DNA from: Litsea cubeba
Lineage: Eukaryota; Streptophyta; Magnoliopsida; Laurales; Lauraceae
Length of the DNA stretch: 64,000 nt
NCBI GenBank assembly: GCA_012931725.1
Contig: CM022944.1
Span: 13,882,831 to 13,946,830 of the forward strand
Direction of reading: 5' to 3'
Positions 42,193-54,132 of this stretch are shown piece by piece (within the stretch, counting starts at the first letter, position 1; every line of letters starts with the position of its first letter). The notes beneath the pieces are model-generated. The model was not told the origin of the DNA, made no database searches, and was given only the letters and a program-made list of their open reading frames with translations. A program made the translations under genes and the position numbers.

Positions 42193-42605
42193 TGTTAAAA
42201 ATAAAAAATAATTCAAATGATTGTAACGGTCATGTGACCCAGTCATTTTTCTTTTATGTCATGTGAGTGCTTTGAAAGAATCTTGAATCCTGTGTCATGT
42301 GTGCGTAGGTGTTGTCATATGAGTAGTGCTGAAAGAGTCTTTGTGTACGTGTGTGACCAGGTGTTATGAAGTGGGAAACTATTGGAGGCCTTTACTCCTA
42401 AACTTATGTTGTACATGGGACACCTGTATAGATTAGTTATTGCTCTGACTGGCTATATAAACAGTCAAATGTACTTGAGTTCAGCAGTGAAATGAAAAAC
42501 AAAAAACAGAGGAATTTCTCTTATCTCTCTCGTATTACATTTTCTGTCATGCTGAAAAGCAAAAGGTTTTCTTAGCATATATGTTAAAAAACTCAACAAC
42601 CTACA
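42193..42605 (+). repeat. 5' LTR of Copia element
   Basis: TGTTAAAAATAAAAAATAAT...CCTACA, 413 bp with TG...CA ends. A TATA box lies in GGCTATATAAACAG near 42450. It matches the 3' LTR start at 53869. Confidence 0.85.
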
Positions 42606-42610
42606 AGTTT

Positions 42611-42621
42611 TGGTATCAGAG
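42611..42621 (+). promoter_or_regulatory. Primer-binding site of Copia element
   Basis: TGGTATCAGAG, initiator tRNA-Met type, 5 bp after the LTR. Confidence 0.85.
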
Positions 42622-42675
42622 ACAAAGCACTTCTCGCTGCACTTGCGAAAGGAGACTTGGAACAAGAGTTTGAAG

Positions 42676-43712
42676 ATGGCTACTGTGAATGGTAACGGCA
42701 ATTCTGTAAGTGTTTCTCAACAATTAATTCCTATTTTCAAAGGTGATAATTATCAGTTTTGGAGTATCAAAATGAAAACTTTGTTTCTGACATATGATTT
42801 ATGGGATTTGGTTGAGAATGACATAAATGAGTAAGATGTAGAAAGATTAACTGCAGTACAAAGAAATGAGATGAAAGAGAATAAGTAAAAAGATGCATAG
42901 GCCCTGTTTTACATCCAACAAGCTTTGGATAAAACAGTTTTCCCAAGGATAATGGGAGCTTTAACCTAAAAAGAAGCATGGGACCTTCTTAAAGATGAAT
43001 ATAAAGGGTCAAGTCAAGTTGTAGCCTTGAGGTTACAAACTTTGCGTCGTGAATTTGAAACCCTAACGATGAAAGATTCTGAATCTATTCATGAATTTTT
43101 TACAAAAGTCACAACCATTGTGAATCAAATTCGATTGCTTGGTGAGGACCTAAAAGAGCAAAAAGTTGTTGAAAAGTTTTAAGAAGTCTCACTCTCAAGT
43201 TCGATCATGTAGCTGCTACAATAGAAGAATCCAAAGACTTGGCGACTTTGTCTGTAAATCACCTAATGGGTTCTCTCCAAACCCACTTGAACAAGCCTTA
43301 CAATCAAAAATTGATTTAAAAAAGGGTTCAAATGAGGGTGCAAGAATCTGTTCATCAGAACAAAGACCAAGTTGGAATGGCTGCGGGAAGAAAATTTTCC
43401 GAGGACGAGGGAGAGGAAGAAACAAGTACAATGCAAATGAAAGAAATCCCAACAAAGGTAATCATGAACTCCCTCAATGTTATAATTGCAAAAAAAAATA
43501 AAAAAAAAGGGCACATTGAAAAAGACTGTTGGTACAAAAATAAGGACTCAAGTGTACCACGATATTCAATTTGTAATAAATTTGGACATGATGAGAAGGA
43601 TTGTTGGTACAAAAACAAGAATCAATCAAATTTTCATGAAGAAAAGGAAAATGATGAAGCTAGTGAAAATGTGTTTCTCTCATGCTTATCTAGTTCTATT
43701 GAAAATGTTTGA
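42676..43712 (+). pseudogene. Copia Gag
   Basis: The ATG at 42676 gives MATVNGNGNSVSVSQQLIPI followed by FKGDNYQFWSIKM, the start of a copia-type Gag (DUF4219/UBN2-like). A stop follows at 42835, and further open blocks in the same and other frames carry FYIQQALD, EAWDLLKDEYKG and SESIHEFFTKV. Zinc knuckles are near 43465-43610 (CYNCKKK...GHIEKDCW and ICNKFGHDEKDCWYKN). There are several stops and frame changes. Confidence 0.8.
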
Positions 43713-43898
43713 TACTTGGATAGTGGTTGCAGCAATCATTTGATAGGTGAAAAACATATGTTCGTGGAAATGAATGAATCAGTGAGGTCTCAAGTCAACA
43801 TAGGAGATAACAATCAAGTTCAAGTGAAAGGCAAAGGAGTTGTTTCAGTAAGCACCAGTTCAGGTAACAAACTCATCCATAATGTCATGTATGTTCCT
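43713..43898 (+). pseudogene. Copia protease, 5' side of LINE insertion
   Basis: LDSGCSNHLIGEKHMFVEMN has the DSG of the aspartic protease, then VNIGDNNQVQVKGKG and NVMYVP. The frame stops at the LINE insertion within the MYVPGLAQNL-type motif; the rest resumes at 51738. Confidence 0.8.
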
Positions 43899-43965
43899 CA
43901 TACTCACCAACATCAAGTATCATATAGGAGTCATCAACTAGCTGAAGCATAACCATCACTAGGGG

Positions 43966-45663
43966 GTGGTGGTCGTCGGAACCCCCAAACCCCCTGCAGC
44001 CCCAAATCCCCAACCCACCAATCTCAGATCCATAACCTCCTCCCCTAGATCCATAGCTCCCCTTCCACCTTTACCTCTTCCCAGCCCCAATCATCCCCAA
44101 TACAGGCCAGATCTGTCCGCTTCGACCTTGGCTGCTCTGTCCCACAGAACGCCTCAGGATCCAGCTTCTCCTGCCTCCAGCGACGTGGGAGCTCCATGTC
44201 CTCTCCAGCCTCCTCTGCCAGACCCTAATCTGCTTCAAAACCCAGCCTCGCCAAATCTGCTCGACCTCCAGCTCTTTCCCCCTATTCTTCCCCTAACCTC
44301 TAACCTCCCTCTCCTTTCTCATGCTCTCCCCCCAGTTCCAACTGTATCTCATGCCCAGCCCTTGGACGAGGCTCGGAACTCTTCCAGGCCACCTGCTCCC
44401 TCTGGCAGATTTTCTCTTTCTCGCGATTGTTCAGCTCTGAAGATTCCTGGTAATGCTTCTCTTCAAGCTTGGGATTTAGATCAACTTCAGCTTCTTCGCA
44501 GTCACCTGGACAGTTTCCTCTCACATCCTCCAGGTCAGTCCCCATCAGGAAATCTGGCGCCTGTAACCCACAAATCTTATGCTAGCTTTCTCTCTCCGAC
44601 ACCTATCTCCTCTCCCCCTGTCCTCCCTCCCCCAACCTGGGTAGATGGCAAGCTCTCTCTGAAGATCCCTTTGCAGATGGTTAACAACAGTAAGGAATCC
44701 TTTTCCTTTTCGGCTATTGGAAAATTCGTTGGTAGACGACCATCCTTGGAAGCTCTTGAACAATGGGTGCACAACTCCTGGAGGCTATCTAGGCCCTGTT
44801 TCATCTCCCTCACTGAGAAGGGGCTTTTCTTGTTCAGATTTAACTCTGCAGAGGATAGAGATATCCTAATCAGCCAAAGTCCTCTTCTCATGAATAGAAG
44901 AAAACTTTTACTTCAATCCTGGGCTCCTGGACAAAATGAAGATTCTTGGCCAGCTACATCCCCAGTCTGGATTCGTCTTAAAGGAATTCCTTATCACTGC
45001 TAGAGCAGCGGCATCCTCCTCTCCATCGCTGGAACAATTGGTAAGCCGCTCCGCTTGAAGAATCAACAGCTACCCAAAGGATGCTCTCATATGCCCGGGT
45101 CCTGGTTAATCTTGATGTTTCCATGCCAGGCCCTAGAGTGCTAACTGTAGAGCTGGAAGGTGACACAGTTGTAGAAGTAGAAATTCTGTATGAAAATATT
45201 CTCTGTTCGGAGTGCTTATCTGCAGGGCACCTCTCAGGAAAATGCCCCTTTTCTGCAGCCAAACCAGTTCTTTTAAAGACCACCCCATCTGTCCAACTGC
45301 CACAGCCTCAAACTGTCCCAGCTATCAATCCCGAAGTTGTCCTACCAGTTAACAAGCCAACCCTCAACCCCACTCCCCTTCCAGTTGAGCCCCAACCTTT
45401 GGTCCCCACTCCCTTGCCTGTAGTGCCCCAGTCTTTGGTGTCCACTCCCCAGTCCGTTGAGCCTCAGTTTATCGTCCCCACCCCCGTACGAGTAGAGACT
45501 CAGTCTTTGGTCCATATTCCCTAGTCAGTTGAGCCTCAGTCGATGGTCTCCAGTCCGACAGGAAATCCAATTCTATCTCTCCCCTCAGATGTAGTCTTTG
45601 AAATCCTGGATAAAATTCCTGCTCCGCCGACCCCACTCTCAACCACTCAGCACCTAACTCCAA
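43966..45663 (+). pseudogene. LINE ORF1 (RNA-binding protein)
   Basis: The 43966-45003 block begins with a Pro/Leu-rich N-terminus and then a DUF4283 domain: FSAIGKFVGRRPSLEALEQW, then RLSRPCFISLTEKGLFLFRF, ending WIRLKGIPYHC and a TAG where Trp is usual. After a frame change, 45081-45524 holds LVNLDVSMPGPRVLTVEL and the knuckle CSECLSAGHLSGKC (CX2CX4HX4C), then Pro-rich repeats of the type VEPQPLVPTPLPV. ORF1 would coat LINE RNA. It is broken by at least one stop and one frameshift, and the tail has another stop near 45522. Confidence 0.82.
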
Positions 45664-45989
45664 TTCAAGTTTAACTTTCAATTCTCAGGGCTCTACTTAA
45701 CTAGTTTTAGCCCCTCCTACTATTCACCAACTTCCTCTCAATCCTATAGGGTCCGGTAGCGTTTCTCCCCCCTTACCTCAGCCCCCTAACTCTGACAATA
45801 AGCTTCTCAATCAAGCAGTTCCTAGTTCATTCCCTGATACCACTCCCCTGGCCACTGAGGAACATCCTCTGGTTGTTGACCTATCCCCTTTCAAGATCAA
45901 AACCAAAAAGAAAACTAGAAATAAAACCTCCTCTTCTTCTGGCCCTAAAACTAGGAGTTCTTGTTGCCTTCCTCCCTCAACCTTGTCCC

Positions 45990-46740
45990 ATGATTAAAGT
46001 CCTTTTTTGGAACTGTAGAGGATTGGTAACACCCCAACAAAAAATATGCTGCATGACCTCCTTCACACTCATTCCCCTGACCTCCTTCTCCTTGCTGAAC
46101 CTAAAATTATCTTGGACTCTTCCATTTCTTTTGGCCTTCAATCCTTAGGTTTCAATTTCTCTTTTTCCAATACCAATAATTCCATTTGGTGCTTCTGTAA
46201 ATCCACCCCCAACTTGAATTTCTCTCTTCTTAATCATTCTGATCAACACATCTCCATTTCCTTTTCTAACCTTCTTCCCTCCTTTTCTGGTCTGATAACG
46301 GATGTCTATGGCTCCACTGATTATCATTCCAGAAGAACTCTATGGCATTACTTGGAAAGCACCTCCTCTGCTGCTCTTCCTTGGAGTGTTATAGGAGATT
46401 TTAATTCCATTCTTTTGGCCTCTGAAAAGTTTAGTACTTGCCCCCCCTCTTCCACTTCAGTTAGGGATTTTAATGACATGGTCCTTGCCACTGGCCTTAG
46501 GGACCTTGGCTTCAGTGGTAATTGCTCCACCTGGGCCAACAACAGGCAAGATCAAGCTTATGTTGCTGCCATATTAGATCGTGCCTTTGTGAATTCTACC
46601 TGGTTCGACTTTTTCGAAGACCCCATGGTTACTCACCTTGCTAGACTTTCCTCCGACCACAGCCCCCTTCTTCTATCCCATAAAGGTAGATCCTCTCCCA
46701 AAAACATCCCATTCAAATTTGATGTGGCTCAATCATGAAT
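45990..46740 (+). pseudogene. LINE ORF2, endonuclease domain
   Basis: The ATG at 45990 gives MIKVLFWNCRGL, the typical start of the apurinic-like endonuclease. After a frame change, 46046-46738 reads DLLLLAEPKI, SVIGDFNSIL, ILDRAFVNSTW and LSSDHSPLLL; the catalytic Asp/Asn of GDFN and the SDH motif are present. A stop at 46736 precedes the linker to RT. The enzyme nicks target DNA to prime reverse transcription. Confidence 0.85.
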
Positions 46741-48301
46741 CTTTTACAACTGTTGTTGAGACAAGTTGGGCTATTCCTGTCAGAGGCAATCCTCAATTTA
46801 TCATTTCTCAAAAACTCAAGTTCCTCAAGCAGAAACTCAAGTCCTGGAATTTCCTAGTTTTCGGTCACCTGAAAAGAAACATAGCAGTGTCTGAGAATTA
46901 AGTCTTGGAAGCTCAATTGGCCTATGATGATCAACCTTGTGACAGGCATCTTCAGACTCTGAACCTTTGCAAATCGGATCTTCATAATTGGTTGAATGCT
47001 GAGGCTGCTCACCGAAAGCAAAGGGCCAAAATCAGATGGCTTCAAGATGGTGATAGGAACACCAAGTTCTTCCATCTCTCTGCCAAGTCTAGGAGCATTC
47101 GCAATCGCATTGATAGGATCAAGGTCGACGGGATCTTCTTTGATGAAGAAGAGGAAATCAGGAACCAGGCCTCCATTTATTTTTCGCAGCTTCTTCAATC
47201 TCCAGCTTCTAGTCCTGATGATTCTCTCTTTGACAGTACCGGTCCCTCTCTCTCAGCTGACCAAAACTCCTACCTTTCAGCGATCCCCTCCCCTACAGAG
47301 ATCCGTGCAGCAGTTTTTGGGCTAAAGAAACACAGTTCGTCGGGCCCAAATGGGTTTTCTGGCATCTTTTTTACCAGTTGTTGGGACATTGTGGGAAAAT
47401 AAGTCATCCAAGCCATTACCCACTTCTTCTCCTCAGGCAGATTACTTAAAGCCACCAATGCTTTCTTCATCACCCCTCTTCCCAAAATCCAATCTCCATC
47501 CTCCTTCTCCGACTTCCGGTCTATTAGCCTTATTAACTTTACCTACAAAATCATAGCCAAAGTCCTAGCTAATAGACTTTCCAGCATCCTTCCTCTCCTC
47601 ATTTCTAACCATCAATCTGCCTTCGTGAAAGGAAGGACCATCCATCATCATATTGCCCTGGCCAATGATCTGTTCCAGCAGCTTAATTCCAAAATGAGAG
47701 GGGGGTCTGTGTGTTTTAAGTTGGACATAACTAAAGCTTTCGACAGACTTCAATGGAGCTTCCTTTTCAAGGCTTTAAAATTTTTCAAATTTCTCCCAAC
47801 AGTGGATTCACCTCATCACAGAATAGGTCTGTCATAGCCGAGCCTCAGTCTTGGTCAACAAAAGTCCCATAGGTTTCATCTCCTCTTCTTGTGGCTTACG
47901 GCAATGGTGCCCTCTCTCCCCGTACCTTTTCATTTTACCAGAGGAGATTATGAGCTTAAAGATTGAAAGACTTCGGCTTGAAGGGTCCATTTTCTCTATC
48001 TCCTCAGTTCCCTTCTCCCCTTGTCACTTGTTATACGCTAATGACATTTTGATCTTCCTCAAAGAGCATAAGAGAGGCCTAAGAAGGTTGTCCGAGTTGT
48101 TATCCCGCTACCAAGATTCTTCAGGGCAGGTTGTTAACCTTATCAAAAGTCAAATGTTTCTGGGTAAATGTAGTGCAGGCAAAATTCGTATGGTCAAAGG
48201 CATTTTTCCGATGAATCAATCAGCTCTTCCTTCTACTTATCTGGGAGTTCCTCTATTTTTTGGTTGTGCTCGACATTCCTTTTTCAAAAAGCTCATCGAC
48301 T
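46741..48301 (+). pseudogene. LINE ORF2, reverse transcriptase (5' part)
   Basis: 46905-47402 holds RAKIRWLQDGDRNTKFFHL and DQNSYLSAIPSPTEIRAAVF; the following SSGPNGF is the usual GPDG region. RT blocks follow in shifting frames: SDFRSISLINFTYKIIAKVL, QSAFVKGRTIHHH, KLDITKAFD, and the catalytic box, which reads LLYANDILIF, Asn where YADD is expected. The ORF is cut at 48301 by another LINE and resumes at 49922. Confidence 0.85.
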
Positions 48302-49905
48302 TGATCCTACCATTTCTTATTTGGCGGGTATCTTGGGATGTATGGTTGGCTCTTTTCCGGCTAACTACCTCGGCCTCCCTTTGTGTAGGGGAAACTCTCT
48401 GAAATCTATCTGGGTCACAGTGTTAGAGAGGATTGAAAAGAAGTTGTCTACTTGGAAAGCGAACTATCTGTCCATGGGAGGCAGAGTGACTCTAATCTTA
48501 TCTGCTCTCTCCAATCTTTGGATCTATTTCCTCTCCCTCTTCAAGTGCCCAGCATCAATTGTAGATCGTATTGAGAGGTTGCAGCGAGACTTTCTGTGGC
48601 ATGGTAAGGACAAGTCAAAGAATTATCATTTGGTAAAGTCGGCTAATGTTTGTAGGTCGAAGAAGGAAGGGGGTCTAGGATTCAGACCTATCCGTCAGAT
48701 GAACTGCGCTCTCCTAGGGAAGTGGTTGTGGAGGATTGGGGAAGATGAGGATTCATTGTGGAAGCTGGTCTTGGTAGCGAAATATGGAATTTTGAGAGAT
48801 GGTTGGGATATCCATCATCCTAATTATCGTGCTTCTAGGTTATGGAGAGGGATTGTCTCGTCTAGAGATGTTTTTGTTGCCAACATCAAATTTAGAGTGG
48901 GCTCAGGGGAGAAGTTTTGGCTAGATAACTGGGTTGGTGATAAACCCTTGGCTGAAGCTTTCCCTGACTTGTTTGTAGTTGCTACAGATCGTAAAGCGAC
49001 AGTCTCTTCCTATATTAGTAGCATCGATGAGGAGGTAAGTTGGAGCCCTGCATTTAGTAGAATTCTCACGGAGACAGAGGAGAACAATTCCTCCTCCCTC
49101 CGCGACATTCTTAGCCAAGTTTCCATTAACCAAAATGTGGAAGATTGTAGGATTTGGACAGCCTCCAAAGAAGGTATCTTCTCGATATCTTCTTTCTTCG
49201 CGGCTTTGTCAGGGGGTACCCTCTGTATAGAATTTGGAAGCTGAAGATTCCGCCAAGGTTCATGGTGTTTAATTGGTTGGCATTACGAGGTAGTATTTTG
49301 ACTATGGATAACCTGCGCTGGCGTAGAAAACTCATAGTCAATGCATGTCCTATCTGCTTAGCAGATGAGGAATCAATTGATCATATCTTACTGAATTGTA
49401 AAGTAGCACAAGGACTTTGGTCTCAAGTCCTAAGCTGGTTTCATTGTAGCTGGGTTCTTCCAAGATCCATTTGTGCATTGTTTGAGGCATGGTCGTTGGA
49501 GGTGGGATCAATCAAAGGTAGGATTATGTGGAGAAATATGCCTTCCCAGCACTTTTATGGATCATTTGGAAGGAGAGGAATTCTCGATGCTTTGAGGTCT
49601 CCAACACTTCGGCGGAAGATCTTGCGTATAAGATCAAATTCACCATCGCTTCATGGGTGTCCTTCCTTCCTCAGTTTCATGGGATTTCTATTGATATCAT
49701 ATTGAGAAATTGGAGGGAGGTGGTATTCATTTAATGTTTCTTGTTGCTTTAGTTGTTTCTTCTCCTCTCTTTCACTATGTGGCTCTTATGGTTGTGGGTT
49801 TTTTTTTTGGTGGTGCTAGTTTGTATGTTGTATTTCTTTCCTTTTTGGCTTTTCGGTATTTTTCTCTTATACTGTTAAGTTTGATCAATGATAGTTAACA
49901 TTCAA
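48302..49905 (+). mobile_element. 5'-truncated LINE nested in LINE ORF2
   Basis: TSD AAAAAGCTCATCGACT lies at 48286-48301 and 49906-49921, after a short A-tail. Content: end of the RT domain (LAGILGCMVGSFPANYLGLP, CRGNSLKSIWVTVLERIEKK), linker (GLGFRPIRQMNCALLGKWLW) and a zf-RVT with CPICLADEESIDHILLNC, then a T-rich 3' UTR (49735-49900). The 3' UTR differs from that of the host LINE, so it is another subfamily. Frame changes near 49150-49240 and beyond 49500. Confidence 0.92.
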
Positions 49906-49921
49906 AAAAAGCTCATCGACT

Positions 49922-51080
49922 CAATTAGAACCAGACTGGCAGGCTGGAAGTCAAAACTTCTCTCCTTTGCAGGTAGGCTTATCCTCATTAAGCATGTTCT
50001 TAGCTCAATCCCGATCCATATCTCCCAAGTCATCCCTCTCCTTTCCAAAAGATGTCTTCTTATAGAGAGGCTAATGAGGAATTTCCTTTGGTCCTCTGAC
50101 CCAGACTGCATCAACAGTCATCTTGTCAGTTGGGGTTCTATTTGCTTGCCAAAAGCAGAGGGAGGTCTTGGTCTTAGACGTTTAAAAGATTTCAATGATG
50201 CTTGCTTTCTTAAATTGGCTTGGTCTGTTGCTACAGGGTCTTCTCTTTGGGCAGATTGGTTCAGAGCTAGATACTGTAGAGCCGGCTCCTTGTGGCATCA
50301 AAAGAATCCAAGGAATGGCTTTACTATTTGGAAAAGGATCAGAGCCATATCTTCCCTCCTTCAGGCTAATAGTTCTTGGGTTGTTAGTAATGGTAAGTCC
50401 ATCTGTATTTGGTTCGATAATTGGATTGATAAGCTTCCTATCGCTTCCAAGTTTCTCTCATTCAATTCTCAGAGACAGATCTGGTGGCAGACATTATAGC
50501 AAACAATGCTTGGCTTATCCCCCATTCCCTTCCTTCAGCTCTGAAGGAGTTTCTAAATTTTTCTACTAGCCAAATCTTGATCACTGAAGCCCCTGACACC
50601 TTAGTTTGGAATGGTAACACTTCTGGCAATCTCTCTCTTTCTGAAGCTTGGAACCATCTTAGATCAAAGGCTACTGTCAAAAGCTGGTATGCCCTAGTTT
50701 GGAATCCTTATATCCACCCAAGACTTGTCTGCTTCTCTTGGCGACTATTGCTTAGGAAACTCCTACCGAAACATGGGCTCAGAGTAAGGGCTGCATTCTG
50801 GCTTCTCGCTGCCACCTCTATTTTAGTGAGGTAGAAGATGACCTCCACCTGTTCTTCCACTGCTCCTTGGCTTTCCAGTTCTGGAGCTGGTTATTTACTC
50901 CATGTGATGTTATTTTACCGATTTGTCACACCTTTTCAGCTATCTCCATTTGGTTCATCCTCTCCAACGACAGAGATGTCTCAGGAAGAAAAGGAGCAGC
51001 GGCTATGTTCTTCCAAGCCATCTCAGTGCTTTGGACACTCCGGAACGACTCTAAGCACCACAATAAAACTCCTTCTCTGT
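49922..51080 (+). pseudogene. LINE ORF2, C-terminal part after nested LINE
   Basis: The host LINE ORF2 resumes with TRLAGWKSKLLSFAGRLILI, GGLGLRRLKDFNDACFLKLA and FDNWIDKLPIASKF. In shifting frames the zf-RVT domain follows: HPRLVCFSWRLLLRKL and, near 50850, DDLHLFFHCSLAFQFW and GRKGAAAMFFQAISVLWTLR. It is the same family as the fragment at 1202-2203. Confidence 0.85.
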
Positions 51081-51719
51081 AAAGAGCCAAGAGAATTCTT
51101 TCTGACCGCTTGAAGGATCTGGTCATTTCTCTTGCTGGCAGCAAACATCCTCTTCTTTCCCATCCCATTCTTATTTACTTGGGTGTTAACTGCTAAAGCT
51201 TTAGCTGTGCTGTTCTCAGCTACTCTTTAGTTTGTGGTGCTGCATTTTCTGTTCAGTTCAGTGGGGTAGCTCTCCGCTTCAATGATGCTTCTGTTTTTGC
51301 TCTGTGGTGCTGCGTTGTGGTGCTGCTTTCTACTGTTTAGTTTTGTGCTGCTACTGTACAGTTCAGTGCTATATTTTTGTTGCTCTGTCCCGGGCCCATG
51401 CAAGTTTCTTCTTCCAATTGCCTTTAGTGTATCTTTTTTGGGCCTGTGCCATTTGGTGAAATGCTTTTTGTTAAGGTGTGCAGGTTTGCATTTCGCTTCT
51501 TTTGGATCGCTCTTCAGCGTTGTCTATGCTTTCCTGTAATCTTTCAGCGGTTGAGATTCTAGTTTTTGTTTTCTTTGTATAGTGTTCTTCTTTGGTGGGG
51601 CTGCCTTTCTGGGTTGGCGTTTTTTGTAAGCCTTCCTTGTTCGTTTTTTCTTTGTATTTTTGGTGGCTTTTGCTCTTTTCCCTCTCTTTCTCAATACAAT
51701 TTACTTTTAGCAAAAAAAA
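51081..51719 (+). other. 3' UTR of the LINE
   Basis: A T-rich, non-coding stretch ending TTACTTTTAGC and poly-A at 51711-51720. Open frames here are incidental. Confidence 0.8.
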
Positions 51720-51737
51720 AATGTCATGTATGTTCCT

Positions 51738-52650
51738 GGCTTAGCCCAGAATTTAATTAGCTTCGGGACAGCTGATGGAGATGGGTTATAATGCCAATTT
51801 TGATGAAGATTAGTGCATGATTTTTAACAAGAAGAATATGGAGATGTTAATGACTGTGAAAATGACATCAAACAAAATGTTTCCAATCAAATTTTCTGAG
51901 CATAACATAAATGCATTAAATGTTGAAACATGTGATGTTGCATGGCTGTGGTAGAAGAGATATAGGCATCTTAACTTTGGTAGCCTAGATTTGCTGCATA
52001 AACAAAATTTGGTTGTTGGTTTGTCTATGGTACATAAGATTGAGGACATATGTGAATCATGTGTCTATGGAAAACAACATAGAGTACCTTTTCAAGTTGG
52101 TAAATCCTGAAGGGGAAATGAGCCATTAATGCTTGTGCATACAGACATTTGTGGACCCATGCAAACAACCTCACTTGGTGAAAGTAGATATTTTCTACTA
52201 TTTGTGGATGATCTTACTAGGATGAGTTGACTTTACTTTCTAAAACAAAAATCTGGAGCATTCTCATCCTTTGTTCAATTTCGGGCTTAAGTTGAAAAAT
52301 AAAGTGGATATACAATAAAAAAAATTGCGTACGGATAGGGGTGGTGAATTCACTTCCAAATAATTTTTCAAGTATTGTAAGGATGCAGGTATTCGCCGGG
52401 AATTAACAGCAAGTTTTACGCCACAACAAAATGGCGTAGCGGAGAGGAAAAATCGAAGTATTGTTGAAACTGCTAAAAGTATGCTGAAAGAAAAAGGACT
52501 TCCAAAGATTTTTTGGGCTGAAGCCATGTCTATTTCGATTTACTTGCTTAATCGTTCCCCCACAAAAGCAGTAAATGAAAAAACTCCTTATGAAGCTTGG
52601 TTTGGCAGAAAACCCAATGTAAGTCATTTGAAGGTATTTGGGTCATAGCC
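51738..52650 (+). pseudogene. Copia gag-pre-integrase and integrase
   Basis: GLAQNLISF resumes the protease/pre-integrase linker. After several stops come LNFGSLDLLHKQNLVVGLS and CESCVYGKQHRVPF (His-Cys zinc motif), then the integrase core: VHTDICGPM with the first Asp, a second motif where DRGGEF is expected at about 52335 (acggataggggtggtgaa), and FTPQQNGVAERKNRSIVETA with the catalytic Glu, then LLNRSPTKAVNEKTPYEAW. Multiple in-frame stops. Confidence 0.85.
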
Positions 52651-53742
52651 TACGCTCATATTCCTTTTGAAAAAAAAGACAAATGCTAGATGAAAAACGC
52701 ATCAAATGCATTTCTGTTGGCTATAGTGATGAAACAAAAGGCAATAGGTTTTATAATCCAGAAAATAAGGAGTTAATTATCAATCGTAATGTTATATTTA
52801 TTGAAAATGATGCTTGAAATTGGGAAGTTGATGTGGAAAAGTCGCCTCTTAATCTCTTATTATTGAAAAAGAATAGACATCCTCTTTTGAATTGCCACCT
52901 AACACTCGACCAAGCCCGATGGGATCTCCAAGGTCAGACACACTTCCTAGAAAGGTAAGAAGCCTCCATGACATTTATCAACATGTTGATTTTGCATTAT
53001 TTGCTTCAGAACCTACTTGTTTTGAAGATACAGTTTAAAAGAAAGAGTGGAATGATGCAATGAAAACAAAATTAATGCAATTGAGAAAAACAAGACATGG
53101 AGATTGGTGGACTTGCGTCTTGGAAAGGAAGCTATTGGACGAAAATGGGTTTACAAGTTCAAGTTTAACTCAGATGAGTCTTTACAAAAGCATAAAGCCT
53201 GTTTGGTTGCGAAAGGGTATGCTCAAGTGCCGGGTATTGATTTCTTTGAAACATTTTCCCCTGTTGCTAGAATTGACACCATTAGAATTGTCATAGCTAT
53301 TACTGCACAAAGAGGATGGAAAGTTTTGCGCTACATCCCTGGAACCTTGAGTTTTGGACTAAGGTATCAAAAAGTAAGCAATTGTAAACTCATTTCCAAT
53401 ACTGACAGTGATTGGGATGGTTGTGCAGATGATATAAAAAGTACATCAGGCTATGCACATAGCCTTGAATCCGGAGTTATATCATGGGCATAAAGAAAGC
53501 AACAAACTGTTGCACTTTCTTCTTCGGAACCATAATACATGGCTGCCACAAGTGATGCATGCCAAACGGTATGGCTTCGAAGAATCTTGGCTGATTTGAA
53601 GGAAAAGCAACATGAAGCTACCATCATGTTCTGCGACAACAAGTCCACAATTGCAATGACAAAGAATCCAATTTTTCATGGAAGAATCAAACATATAGAG
53701 ATTTGTCATCATTTCATTCGAGAGCTCGTTGCTAGAAAATAA
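52651..53742 (+). pseudogene. Copia RT fragment fused to RNase H by a deletion
   Basis: 53104-53493 reads the RT start (GRKWVYKFKFNSDESLQKHK, CLVAKGYAQVPGIDFFETFS, PVARIDTIRIVIAI) and passes directly, after RGWKV, into LRYIPGTLSFGLRY, which belongs just before RNase H. The missing part is the RT core with the YVDD active site. RNase H continues with DSDWDGCADDIKSTSGYA, SSSEP(stop)YMAATSD and the 53539-53742 block (MFCDNKSTIAMTKNPIFHGR, KHIEICHHFIRE). The join is in frame, so the loss was an internal deletion rather than scattered decay. Confidence 0.85.
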
Positions 53743-53858
53743 ATCAAGGTTGAATTTTGCAACATCGAAAGCCAACTTGTAGAAATTTTCAATAAAGCTC
53801 TTCTATTGGCTAAATTCTACGAGTCGCGATACTTGCTTGGTGTTAAATGCATTTGAAT

Positions 53859-53934
53859 TAAGGGGGAGTGTTAAAAATAAAAAAAATTCAAATGATTGTA
53901 TCGGTCATGTGACCTAGTCATTTTTCTTTTAAGG
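53859..53934 (+). repeat. PPT and truncated 3' LTR of Copia element
   Basis: TTAAGGGGGAG (53858-53868) directly precedes TGTTAAAAATAAAAAAAATT, matching the 5' LTR start for about 66 bp up to CATTTTTCTTTT. Beyond that the sequence is unrelated, so at least 340 bp of LTR are missing. Confidence 0.85.
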
Positions 53935-54132
53935 AAAATTTCAAAATGAGGCCTAACCTTTTATGACTTTCAAAACAGGACAAAATAAAAGACACATTTC
54001 AAAAAAGACTTAAGTTTTCCAAAAGTCTTTCAAAACAGGACATCAGGTCATCCAGCTCACCATCCGGCCACTTTTTCTCATTTCTTTTCAAATTTTTTCA
54101 AAATGCCCTTTGAGCTTCTTTTGAAAAGAATG
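53935..54132. other. Unassigned flank with a repeated CTTTCAAAACAGGACA motif
   Basis: The motif occurs near 53971 and 54026. No gene. It may be the end of whatever replaced the Copia 3' LTR. Confidence 0.3.

Larger units (their letters stand above)
43899..51719 (+). mobile_element. L1-type LINE, near full length, with nested LINE
   Basis: TSD AATGTCATGTATGTTCCT is at 43881-43898 and 51720-51737. The 3' end is CAATACAATTTACTTTTAGC plus poly-A. ORF1 (DUF4283 and CCHC) and ORF2 (endonuclease, RT, zf-RVT) are in order. Without the nested LINE it is about 6.2 kb, typical of full-length plant L1s, although ORF1 lacks an ATG, so the 5' end may be slightly truncated. Stops and frameshifts in both ORFs make it inactive. 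Confidence 0.93.
42193..53934 (+). mobile_element. Decayed Ty1/copia element, split by a LINE
   Basis: Order: 5' LTR (42193-42605), iMet PBS, gag, protease, [LINE 43899-51719], gag-pre-integrase, integrase, truncated RT, RNase H, PPT, start of 3' LTR (53869-53934). Integrase before RT defines Ty1/copia. Without the LINE about 3.9 kb remains, shorter than the usual 4.5-5 kb, because most of RT and of the 3' LTR are gone. Many stops occur in every domain. No TSD can be tested because the outer 3' end is lost. Confidence 0.9.
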
